Part shown: one piece after another, positions 40,875-48,814 of the stretch
Layout: each line of letters starts with the position of its first letter
Numbering within the stretch: the first letter of the stretch is position 1
Assembly (NCBI GenBank): GCA_029880545.1
Contig: JAOUOD010000004.1
Location: 1-64,000, forward strand
Direction of reading: 5' to 3'
From: Gammaproteobacteria bacterium
GTDB taxonomy: Bacteria; Pseudomonadota; Gammaproteobacteria; Acidiferrobacterales; SZUA-150
DNA: 64,000 bases
The notes under the pieces: model-generated
Database searches by the model: none
The model's input: the letters and a program-made list of their open reading frames with translations, nothing else
Told to the model about the DNA's origin: nothing
Program-made: the position numbers and the translations under genes

Positions 40875-42086
40875 ATGGATCAGACCACCGACTTATTGTT
40901 AGAAGATATCCGGGTGCATCTCGAGGGTCTGAAACGCACCGTCGACGGCGACCTGTTGTACCGGATGATTGAGCGCGGCCTGGCCAAGCATGGGGTTGCC
41001 GACGGGCCGGTGGCCGGTAACTTCATCCGTTTCATGCACACGGTGCTGGGCCGGTACGCAAACGACAAGCGATCCAACCCGGTCACCCGGGTCAAGGCGC
41101 GACTGATTCAGCAATATCTCCTGGTCCACCTTCCCGCCGCTGACTCCGGGCCACGGGACCATCCGGCTGTAGGCATCACCCAACCGTTGCCCAGGCAGGA
41201 GCCTGCCACCAGCGCCAGCCCGGCGTTGCATGGAGAACTGGTGCAAAGCCGGACCCCGGCGGATGCTGTTGCCGACAGTGCGGAACCGGATAGCGCCGAT
41301 GCCTCAAGCCAGGCCAAGCATGAACTGGTGAACCGTATTGCTGAGACCATTGAAGCCAATGATGGTTTTAACCGCCTGTTACGATCAAATCTGCGTGCGT
41401 TGAAACTGGCCGAAAGTGCAGAAGACTTGCTGGATTTGAAAGAGTTGCTGGTCAAGGGCATGGAAGACCTGCTGGCTGGTGCCGGGCAGCTGGGTGGGCA
41501 GCTGGGAGAAACCTCGGGCTGGCTGGAGAAGGTTGAGCGTGAAAAGCAGCAACTGGAGCAGCATGTGCGCCAGGCAGCCCAGCATTCACCATTGGACCAG
41601 GTCACCGGCCTGCCTCAGCGTGATACCTTGTACCGTCAACTACGGGCTGAAGTGGGTCGGGCCCAGCGTTACGGTTTTTCCGTCGCCCTGGGAATTCTTG
41701 GGGTTGATGGCCTGGAGCGGTTGACCCGGGACCTGGGTGATGCTGCCGCTGAGGAGGTGCTGAGAGCCTATGGCCGCGAAGTGTTTTCCATGCTGCGGGC
41801 CTATGACGTGGCAGTGCGTTATGACGAGCAGCGTTTCGCCGTACTGTTGCCAAACACCCAGAGGGCCGGGGCCGAAAAAACCCTGGCAAAACTCCAAAAG
41901 CGTGCGACTGAACTCGCGTTTGAGATATCCGGGGTCAGTCACCGGGTACCGGGGTTTTCCAGTGTGTTGACCATGTATGTGCCCGGCGAGGACCCGGAAG
42001 GTTTGCTGAAACGCGCGGCCAGAACCCTGTATCTTGCCCAACAACGGGGCAACAGTCAGAACCTGTTCCTGGCGCCGGCGGGGTAG
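40875..42086 (+). CDS. GGDEF-family protein with degenerate active site, intact I-site (copy 2)
   Basis: 403 residues, soluble. The N-terminal region (RTVDGDLLYRMIERGLAKHG, FIRFMHTVLGRYA, VKARLIQQYL) parallels that of copy 1 (QSVYRRIERG, FLQYLDHELA, RLIVRLIRRRL), so the pair probably arose by duplication. After a Pro/Ala/Ser linker and a coiled coil comes the GGDEF fold (about 250-398; LDQVTGLPQRDTLYRQLR). The catalytic loop is DEQRF (317-321); the I-site R308-A-Y-D311 is intact. It is likely a c-di-GMP-binding partner of copy 1. Confidence 0.8.
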   Translation: MDQTTDLLLEDIRVHLEGLKRTVDGDLLYRMIERGLAKHGVADGPVAGNFIRFMHTVLGRYANDKRSNPVTRVKARLIQQYLLVHLPAADSGPRDHPAVGITQPLPRQEPATSASPALHGELVQSRTPADAVADSAEPDSADASSQAKHELVNRIAETIEANDGFNRLLRSNLRALKLAESAEDLLDLKELLVKGMEDLLAGAGQLGGQLGETSGWLEKVEREKQQLEQHVRQAAQHSPLDQVTGLPQRDTLYRQLRAEVGRAQRYGFSVALGILGVDGLERLTRDLGDAAAEEVLRAYGREVFSMLRAYDVAVRYDEQRFAVLLPNTQRAGAEKTLAKLQKRATELAFEISGVSHRVPGFSSVLTMYVPGEDPEGLLKRAARTLYLAQQRGNSQNLFLAPAG

Positions 42087-42188
42087 CACTTGTTTTGTTT
42101 CGGCAAGGTCGCGTAATGCGCTACACTGCGCGCAAGCAATCACTGCAGAATTCCCTGAGCTGTTACCCAATATCAAGTTGTCGATCCT

Positions 42189-43574
42189 GTGAAAAAATTT
42201 TGCATTGTCATCCCGGCCTACAATGAGTCTGGCAGTATCGCCGATATCGCGTTACGGGCGCGCCGGTATTGTGATCACGTTGTCGTGATAGATGATGGTT
42301 CAACAGATAATACTGTTGAGCTTGTCGAGAAGCTGGACGTGGTGTTGTTGCGCAACCCGGAAAATGAAGGCAAGGCCGTGGCATTGTCACGGGGTATCGT
42401 CTGGGCACTGGAACAGGGCCTGGATTATGTCATCACCCTTGATGGCGATGGTCAGCATGAACCGGAGGATATCCCGCGATTTATCGAAGCAGCATTGGCC
42501 AATCCGGACAAGATAATTATTGGTTCGCGCATGGCCAACAAGGCGGCATTTCCGGCCAAGCGATACTATGCCAACCGTATTGCCAGCTTCTGGATTTCCT
42601 GGACCGCTGGCTATCCGATACAGGATTCCCAGTCCGGTTTTCGCCTGTACCCGGTTGACTTGTTCAAGAAGCTGACCATCAAGAAGACCCGCGCCTATGG
42701 ATTTGTGTTTGAAAGCGAAATTTTAATAAAAGCCGCGCGTCTCGGTATTACCAGTCTGAGCATTCCGATCGAAGCCATTTACAAGGATCATGCGCGGCCA
42801 AGCCATTTTCGTCCGGTGCTGGATATTGTGCGAATTACCATAATGGTCGGATGGCGCATGACGTCGAGATTGATGCACCCGGTTGGTTTCTACAAGGCAT
42901 TTATACGTCCGCGCTTTCAGCGGACTCGTGCCTTCAGTCTCGGTCGTGAAGGATTTTTCAGTTTTGTTCTAGCCAATCTGCTCGTCCTTTTAACAGGCGG
43001 ATTGATTCTCCTGGTCCGTATGCGCGAGGTCTATTTCATCGCCCGCAACGCACCTGACCATGTCGAAGCGGCTGACTGGATTATGGTGCTGGGTCGCCAT
43101 GTGCGCCGTGAATTTGAGCGCCGCCTGGACAAGGTCGTAGACCTGGCGCGGCAGTACCCGGAAAGCCGTATCCTGGTGCTGGGTGGCAAGCCGCGAGGTG
43201 TTGCCATCAGCGAGGCCCGGCTCGGCCGAGATTACCTGTTAAATGCGGGAATAGACGAATCGCGAATATTGCTCGAACAGGAATCCCTGCACACGCTGGA
43301 AAACATGCTGAATGCCCGCACCTTGCTCGGAGAAAGAACCCGCAAGCCGGTAGTGATTGTTACCAGCAGGTACCATCTCGCCAGGGCGCGTGGCCTGGCG
43401 AACAGTCTTGGTATCCCTCATGAACTGTGCGCGGCTGAGCCCAGGCTGGAGCCCGGCCCGACCCTGTTGGGGCAGGTGCTGGCTGAAAGCTACTATGTCC
43501 ACTGGCTGCATTCGGCGCGACTATGGGCCCGCATAACCGGTCGTACCGGTCATGTTGGCCCGTTGCAGCATTAA
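42189..43574 (+). CDS. Fusion of GT2 glycosyltransferase and DUF218 (YdcF/SanA-like) domain
   Basis: 461 residues. Residues 1-230 are a family 2 glycosyltransferase of the dolichyl-phosphate-mannose-synthase type: CIVIPAYNESGSI, VVIDDGSTDNT, ITLDGDGQHEPEDI (metal DxD) and DSQSGFRLYP. One transmembrane helix follows (about 255-277), then a DUF218 domain (about 290-430; DWIMVLGRHVRREFERRLDKVVDLA, ILVLGG, ESLHTLENMLNA, VVIVTSRYHLARA). DUF218 proteins act in envelope or undecaprenyl-phosphate-linked processes. The fusion suggests a lipid-linked sugar transfer coupled to processing across the membrane, as inference. It follows the GGDEF pair by about 100 bases. Confidence 0.82.
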   Translation: MKKFCIVIPAYNESGSIADIALRARRYCDHVVVIDDGSTDNTVELVEKLDVVLLRNPENEGKAVALSRGIVWALEQGLDYVITLDGDGQHEPEDIPRFIEAALANPDKIIIGSRMANKAAFPAKRYYANRIASFWISWTAGYPIQDSQSGFRLYPVDLFKKLTIKKTRAYGFVFESEILIKAARLGITSLSIPIEAIYKDHARPSHFRPVLDIVRITIMVGWRMTSRLMHPVGFYKAFIRPRFQRTRAFSLGREGFFSFVLANLLVLLTGGLILLVRMREVYFIARNAPDHVEAADWIMVLGRHVRREFERRLDKVVDLARQYPESRILVLGGKPRGVAISEARLGRDYLLNAGIDESRILLEQESLHTLENMLNARTLLGERTRKPVVIVTSRYHLARARGLANSLGIPHELCAAEPRLEPGPTLLGQVLAESYYVHWLHSARLWARITGRTGHVGPLQH

Positions 43575-43599
43575 TTTCCGGAGCGAGCGATTGCCCCGT

Positions 43600-44193
43600 T
43601 TATTTTCCGCCAAGCATGGCAGCTTTCAATGAACCGGTGATGGGTTTTTCGCCAATCCAGACACTTAGCAATGCCCGGTTGAAATCGGCGCCGGCAATAC
43701 TGCCTCGAGACTGACCGTTGATGGTGACCGTGGTACCGGTGTCCGGCGAATACTCGAGAACTGCGCGGTCACCGGTTTTCATGGCAGGAAACATTGCGGC
43801 CAGTTGATCAATTCTCGGCTTCATCGTTTTGTAATCGTTTTCGGGAAGGTTGGCGCTGAAACCGTCATGCCAGGCGTCGGTCAATTTGCTGGCAGAAACT
43901 TCCTTGTAGAGAAAATGCATCAGTACGCGGTTTTCCATATCGGCGGACAATATCTTGCCGGCATCCTGGCTTCGTTCCTTGACATACAGTGCGCCTATAT
44001 AAACCTTGAAAAATGCTTTTTTGCGAATTCCGGCTCCGTTGAGAACAAGCGCGGAGCCAGACGCTGTTTGCACCGAATTATCAATGCTGACATCGGCAAT
44101 GACAGTCGATGTCTCGTCTGCCATGGATGTTCCGGCCAGGAACAGAAACATCAATCCCGTCATAAAACCTGTGTTACAGCAACCCGTTTTCAT
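43600..44193 (-). CDS. Exported chalcone isomerase-like protein
   Basis: 197 residues. Signal peptide MKTGCCNTGFMTGLMFLFLAGTSMA, then a CHI-like domain (LVLNGAGIRKKAFFKVYIGALYVKERS; LMHFLYKEVSASKLTDAW; VTINGQSRGSIAGADFNRALLSVWIGEKPITGSLKAAMLG). Bacterial members of this fold are mostly not flavonoid enzymes; fatty-acid binding is the usual proposal. ATG 44193 has GGAGG upstream; a longer frame to 44292 is not conserved. It is downstream of, and in the same direction as, the small membrane protein gene at 44289. Confidence 0.8.
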   Translation of the reverse strand: MKTGCCNTGFMTGLMFLFLAGTSMADETSTVIADVSIDNSVQTASGSALVLNGAGIRKKAFFKVYIGALYVKERSQDAGKILSADMENRVLMHFLYKEVSASKLTDAWHDGFSANLPENDYKTMKPRIDQLAAMFPAMKTGDRAVLEYSPDTGTTVTINGQSRGSIAGADFNRALLSVWIGEKPITGSLKAAMLGGK

Positions 44194-44288
44194 TATGTTC
44201 CTCCAGAGAGAGCGATATTGATCTAGCCGGGGATATCCCGTCGGCTGACGGGAAGGCCTGGCTGACAAAGCAGTGGCCACGTATCGGG

Positions 44289-44507
44289 TCACTTGTTGTT
44301 ACGACGCATATACATGGCGATGGCAAGCATCAGTACACCAATAGTGAGGCCATACTTGTGATAATTGACAAAATAATAACCGGACTTGGACACTTGAAAA
44401 TGCGCAAGGTTGTAGGTGATGATTGCCGGGCCCAGTGTGTAGCCAATTGCCTGGATCCACTGGAAAAAGGTCTTGAGTGTTGTTGCTGGTATGTTGATTC
44501 CTGCCAT
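44289..44507 (-). CDS. Small membrane protein, unknown function
   Basis: 72 residues with hydrophobic stretches at about 15-36 (FQWIQAIGYTLGPAIITYNLA) and 48-66 (YGLTIGVLMLAIAMYM), so two likely membrane segments and a basic C-terminal tail (RRNNK). ATG 44507 is preceded by a strong GAGGAGG. It lies 95 bases before the chalcone isomerase-like gene in the same direction, so a shared transcript is plausible. I recognise no family. Confidence 0.6.
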   Translation of the reverse strand: MAGINIPATTLKTFFQWIQAIGYTLGPAIITYNLAHFQVSKSGYYFVNYHKYGLTIGVLMLAIAMYMRRNNK

Positions 44508-44655
44508 GTTCTCCTCCTCGTATTAATTGTAGTGGTAATCTAGCCTATGCTGCCAAAACGGGCAGCCTGTGTCGAATTATTCGGCGGCGTTCGGGCGATA
44601 AATGGCGGTTAAACCGTCGGCACAAATTGGCCGATAAGCCGGTGAGGATTGCCAA

Positions 44656-45636
44656 ATGAATATTACGCTGGAACCGGATAATCATACTTTCGAGATCTTG
44701 CCCAAGGAAAGCTTGCTGGATGCTGCGTTGCGCGCCGGCGCCAATGTCCGTTATCAGTGCAACAATGGCAGTTGTGGCAAGTGCAAGGCGCGGTTGCTGG
44801 CAGGTAATCTGGTTCCCTTGTTCCAGGCTGACCGGCCACTATCCGGTGACGAGGCTGCCGCAGGCATATGCCTGATGTGTTGCAATGGTATTAATTCGGA
44901 TAGCGGAGAGGATGTGGTTTTGAATGTGGGCCGGGCCCGCAGCTCGGTTGACGTTCCGGTTCAGCAGATCAGCGCGAAACTCAATCGCGTGCAGCAGCTG
45001 ACTGAAGAAATATTGCAGATAGAGCTGCGTACACCGCGCTCCAGAACCTTGTGGTTTCTGGCCGGGCAGTCAGTTCGATTGCATCTGGACAGCCTGCTAC
45101 TGATGGCAACGGTGGCCAGTTGTCCGTGCAACGGCATGTTGCTGCAGTTTCATTTGTCCCCCGGATACGAGCCTGCACATGCCATGTTCGCAGAGCGCGC
45201 AAAAAAAGGCCTCGTCCTTGGCCTGGAGGGCCCTTTCGGCGAATGCACGTTGAACGAAAACAACCCGGGGCCAGCAGTATTTGTTTGTGTTGATGAGGGC
45301 TTTGCTGCAGCCAAGAGTATTATTGAGCATGCTATAGCGCTGGATTGGCCGTACCCGGTGAGATTGTACTGGATCAGGAACAGACTTTCGGAGCGATACC
45401 TTGAAAATTATTGCCGATCATGGGCAGATGCTTTCGAGGATTATCGCTACTTGCCTGCCAGTGCTGATGGGCTTGCAGAACTACGAGCCTTGCCTGCGAC
45501 TGAGCCACTGGTATTTAAGGAGGCAACCTGGTACCTGTCCGGAAACTCCGAAGCACTGTCGGAGGTTGTTTCTTTGTTGTCCCAACTTGGCGTACCTGAA
45601 AATTGCCGGCGTATCGCGTTTACCGACCGGGCTTGA
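44656..45636 (+). CDS. 2Fe-2S ferredoxin / ferredoxin-reductase-like protein with degraded reductase motifs
   Basis: 326 residues. The N-terminal plant-type ferredoxin domain (1-90) keeps all four ligands: CNNGSCGKC plus CLMC. The C-terminal part follows the flavodoxin-reductase fold, but the FAD motif RxYS is replaced (LLLMATVASCPCN) and the nucleotide motif GGTGFAP is replaced by VDEGFAAAKSI. The closest layout is CDP-6-deoxy-glucoseen reductase/NQR-F-type oxidoreductases. It may bind an unusual flavin or act only as an electron carrier. It lies 34 bases upstream of the ABC exporter genes in the same direction. Confidence 0.72.
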   Translation: MNITLEPDNHTFEILPKESLLDAALRAGANVRYQCNNGSCGKCKARLLAGNLVPLFQADRPLSGDEAAAGICLMCCNGINSDSGEDVVLNVGRARSSVDVPVQQISAKLNRVQQLTEEILQIELRTPRSRTLWFLAGQSVRLHLDSLLLMATVASCPCNGMLLQFHLSPGYEPAHAMFAERAKKGLVLGLEGPFGECTLNENNPGPAVFVCVDEGFAAAKSIIEHAIALDWPYPVRLYWIRNRLSERYLENYCRSWADAFEDYRYLPASADGLAELRALPATEPLVFKEATWYLSGNSEALSEVVSLLSQLGVPENCRRIAFTDRA

Positions 45637-45669
45637 CCTGGCGGACAGGAAAAACTCTAATGCGCGACT

Positions 45670-46578
45670 ATGAGTGTAATTGCTGCCCGTGAACTGAAGA
45701 AGAATTTTGGCCGCAATGCTGTCGTCAAGGGAATTGATTTTGCTGTTGCGCCAGGCAGCTGTTTTGGTTTGCTCGGTCCGAATGGCGCCGGCAAAACCAC
45801 AACCCTGAAAATGACCCTGGGGCTGTCTCCCCCAACCGGCGGTGAGCTCAAAGTATTTGATCTGCCCATGCCAGGTTCTGCGTCATTGGCACGTCGCCGT
45901 ATTGGAGTGGTTCCACAACTGGATAACCTGGATCCGGATTTCACCGTTGCCGAGAACCTGCTGGTCTACGCCAGTTTTTTCGGCATACCTGTTCATGAAG
46001 TCCAGCCAAGACTTGATGCGTTGCTTGATTTCGTCAACCTTCGTGACAAGGCGGACTCACGCATTCATACCTTGTCCGGCGGTATGCAGCGCCGGCTTAC
46101 CATAGCCCGTGCCCTGGTCAATGATCCGGAGTTGATTGTGCTGGATGAGCCAACGACCGGTCTCGACCCGCAGGCGCGTCACCTGATCTGGCGCAAGCTG
46201 CGCGACCTGGTGGCTATGGGCAAAACACTGTTGTTGACTACGCACTATATGGAAGAAGCCGAACGCCTGTGTGATGAGCTGGCGATTATGGAGAATGGTC
46301 TCATTATTGCCCAGGGCTCGCCATCAGCACTGATCGGCCGGCACGTGTTGCCGGAAGTGGTGGAAGTCAGGAGTGAATACGAAACCGTGCAGAACCTGCT
46401 CCCAGAATATCCAGATGTTGAAGCCGAGCTCATTGGCGATACACTTTATGTTTATGGTCGGGAAGTGAAGGCACTGCTTGCCAGGGTAGACGAATACGCC
46501 AGCGTGAATTATGTGCATCGACCGGCGAATCTTGAAGATGTATTCCTGAAATTGACGGGCCGGGAGTTGCGCGATTGA
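45670..46578 (+). CDS. ABC-2 type transporter ATPase (NodI-like)
   Basis: 302 residues. Walker A GPNGAGKTTT, Q-loop VVPQLDNLD, signature LSGGMQRRLTIARAL, Walker B LIVLDEPTTGLDP and H-loop TTHYMEEAE are intact. The C-terminal extension of about 80 residues is typical of NodI/DrrA-type exporters. It partners the permease encoded directly downstream; the permease TTG start overlaps its TGA. The cargo is unknown; outside rhizobia, NodIJ-like systems are not tied to Nod factor. Confidence 0.9.
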   Translation: MSVIAARELKKNFGRNAVVKGIDFAVAPGSCFGLLGPNGAGKTTTLKMTLGLSPPTGGELKVFDLPMPGSASLARRRIGVVPQLDNLDPDFTVAENLLVYASFFGIPVHEVQPRLDALLDFVNLRDKADSRIHTLSGGMQRRLTIARALVNDPELIVLDEPTTGLDPQARHLIWRKLRDLVAMGKTLLLTTHYMEEAERLCDELAIMENGLIIAQGSPSALIGRHVLPEVVEVRSEYETVQNLLPEYPDVEAELIGDTLYVYGREVKALLARVDEYASVNYVHRPANLEDVFLKLTGRELRD

Positions 46579-47351
46579 ACCCATTGTTGCCAACAGGATT
46601 GACCGGTGTTCTGGCGGTATGGCGCCGCAACATCAAGGTGTGGCGACGGCTGATCGGGCCGAGCCTGTTGGTGAATTTTGGCGAGCCTTTGCTGTATCTG
46701 CTAGGCCTGGGTTACGGGTTGGGGCGCTTTATTGAAAGCATGAACGGCATGCCTTATCTGTCGTTCCTGGCCGCTGGTATTGTCGCCGCGTCAGCCATGA
46801 CAGCAGCGAGTTTTGAAGCCAACTATTCGGTGTATACACGCATGGTGCCGCAGCGCACCTACGATGCCATGATGGCGACCCCGTTGTCAGTGCCGGATAT
46901 TCTTGCCGGTGAGTTGGTCTGGTGCGCAACCAAGAGCCTGATTAACGGCAGTGCCATACTCCTGGTTGCGGTGTCGCTGGGTATTGCCAGCTCATGGCTG
47001 TCATTGTGGGTGATTCCGGCAACATTCTTTATTGGCCTGTGTTTCGCCGGGCCGGCACTTATCATGACAGCGTATGCCAGCAGTTACGATTTCTTTAATT
47101 ATTATCAGACACTGATATTGATGCCAATGACCATGCTGTCAGGTGTATTCTTCCCGGTTGATGGACTACCGTTCGTTTTGCAACAGTTAATCCAGTTATT
47201 GCCATTGATCCATGCTGTTGAGCTGGTGCGACCACTGATGGCCGGACAGTGGCCGGCTGACCTTGTTCTGCATTGTACGGTTTTGTGTATCTATACGGTG
47301 TTCGGCTACGTGGTAGCTGTACGACTTATCCGCAAGCGCCTGGTCGTATAA
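46575..47351 (+). CDS. ABC-2 type transporter permease (NodJ-like)
   Basis: 258 residues with six predicted membrane helices; NFGEPLLYLLGLGYGLG, RTYDAMMATPLSVPDILAGE and the C-terminal LSGVFFPVDGLPFVLQQLIQLLPLIHAVELVRPL are NodJ-family signatures. The start is TTG 46575, overlapping the stop of the ATPase gene, so the two are translationally coupled. Its stop overlaps the ATG of sfsA (TAATG). Confidence 0.88.
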   Translation: MNPLLPTGLTGVLAVWRRNIKVWRRLIGPSLLVNFGEPLLYLLGLGYGLGRFIESMNGMPYLSFLAAGIVAASAMTAASFEANYSVYTRMVPQRTYDAMMATPLSVPDILAGELVWCATKSLINGSAILLVAVSLGIASSWLSLWVIPATFFIGLCFAGPALIMTAYASSYDFFNYYQTLILMPMTMLSGVFFPVDGLPFVLQQLIQLLPLIHAVELVRPLMAGQWPADLVLHCTVLCIYTVFGYVVAVRLIRKRLVV

Positions 47352-48079
47352 TGAAGTTTGATCAACCGCTGGTGCGCGGGCGCTTGCTTCGCCGCTACAA
47401 GCGATTCCTTGCCGATGTCTGGCTGGATACAGGGGTGCAGGTAACGGCGCATACCGCCAATACCGGCGCCATGACCGGTTGCGCCGAGCCGGGCAGCCGC
47501 GTGTGGCTGAGTATTGCCAATAAGGCCGGACGCAAGTACCCGTATACCTGGGAACTGGTTGAAACCGGCACCGGAGCCCTGATCGGCATCAATACCTTGC
47601 GTGCCAATGCGCTGGTGGAGGAGGCGATAACCGGCAAAATGCTGCCCTCGTTGAATGGCTATGAAACGCTGCAGCGTGAACAGCGCTATGGCGACGAGGC
47701 CAGCCGTATTGATCTCAAGCTCAGCAGCCGCATTCGTCCGGACTGCTATATCGAGGTAAAGAACGTTACCCTGGTTCGGGGACAGACAGGCTATTTTCCC
47801 GATGCAGTCAGTATGCGCGGACAAAAGCATTTGCGTGAACTGATTAAGGTAGTGCAGGCCGGTGATCGGGCGGTGTTGTGTTTTTGTGTTCAGCGCGATG
47901 ACGTCACCAGGGTTGGCGCGGCAGATTGGGTTGATGCAGATTACGCCGAAGGCTTGAAACGCGCCCGGAAAGAGGGTGTGGAGATTATGGCGGTAGTGGC
48001 CCCACCCCGGCTGAACGCCATCGCAGTGACCGGGGTATTGCCGGTCAGGCTCGATCGAGAGTCGTCCAGATGCGGGTGA
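47351..48079 (+). CDS. sfsA: SfsA family DNA-binding/sugar fermentation stimulation protein
   Basis: 242 residues of normal SfsA length. Family motifs: KRYKRFLADV-like N-terminus (RRYKRFLADVWLDTG), AHTANTGAMTGC, GINTLRANALVEEAI, YIEVKNVTLV (nuclease-like E-V-K core), FPDAVSMRGQKHLREL. SfsA combines an OB-like and an endonuclease-like fold; its true role is unsettled. ATG 47351 overlaps the permease stop, so it is the last gene of this operon; an upstream extension of the frame lies inside the permease gene. Confidence 0.93.
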   Translation: MKFDQPLVRGRLLRRYKRFLADVWLDTGVQVTAHTANTGAMTGCAEPGSRVWLSIANKAGRKYPYTWELVETGTGALIGINTLRANALVEEAITGKMLPSLNGYETLQREQRYGDEASRIDLKLSSRIRPDCYIEVKNVTLVRGQTGYFPDAVSMRGQKHLRELIKVVQAGDRAVLCFCVQRDDVTRVGAADWVDADYAEGLKRARKEGVEIMAVVAPPRLNAIAVTGVLPVRLDRESSRCG

Positions 48080-48191
48080 ATGTGAAGCTTGTTTTGAGAC
48101 CAGTTCCAGAGCAGAGTGATCATGTGATCACCCTGTCCGAGCCACCGGGCGGCATGGCTATGCGTTCCGGCGACAAAAACAAGTTTCCTCG

Positions 48192-48611
48192 CTAGCCTGC
48201 CTTTTGCTCCAGGCTCTCGAGAGTTTCCACGTTTTCCATGCATTCGGCGAGGCTGATGCCTTCCAGGTAAATACCGATCTTGTCGCTGAGCCGATCCCAC
48301 AGGTCTGCCGGGAGATACTCGCCTTTTGTCGAGCGGCGCTCCATGGCGGCGGTGTTGTCATTGACCGCTGAAACGATCTGGGCAACCGTGATGTCCGAAG
48401 GTGCTGCAGCGAGGCGATATCCACCGCCAGGACCGCGACGACCTTTCACCAGCCCACTTTTTCTAAGGTTGGCAAACAGTTGTTCCAGGTACGACAGGGA
48501 AATACCCTGGGCACGGGAAATGTCGGTCAGGTTGATCGGGCTGCTGTTATCATTGAGTGCCAGTTCCAGCATGGCCATAACAGCATATCTAGCTTTAGTG
48601 GAGATTTTCAT
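48192..48611 (-). CDS. Rrf2-family transcriptional regulator lacking the iron-sulfur cysteines
   Basis: 139 residues. The winged helix is typical of IscR (MKISTKARYAVMAMLELAL, ISRAQGISLSYLEQLFANLRKSGLVKGRRGPGGGYRLA). The region where IscR has three cluster cysteines reads TAAMERRSTKGEYLPADLW with none; the only Cys is in LAECMEN. It should therefore work without a 2Fe-2S cluster or sense something else. No isc or suf genes are adjacent. It is convergent with sfsA. Confidence 0.88.
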   Translation of the reverse strand: MKISTKARYAVMAMLELALNDNSSPINLTDISRAQGISLSYLEQLFANLRKSGLVKGRRGPGGGYRLAAAPSDITVAQIVSAVNDNTAAMERRSTKGEYLPADLWDRLSDKIGIYLEGISLAECMENVETLESLEQKAG

Positions 48612-48814
48612 GATGTTTCCTTAAAAGTTTTCTGTGAAAACCGTCAGCTCATTACCATGTATTCAGTAAACATTATGCCATACCTCGTTGCAATCCGGTT
48701 ATGTAAAAACTTTGTAAAATCGTGCAAATAGTTTGCCCATGAGGTTTGTACGTGTTTTTGTTGGAATAAAAAACATAACCGGCAAATACCCGTCCATTGA
48801 TTACATGTTTGGAT

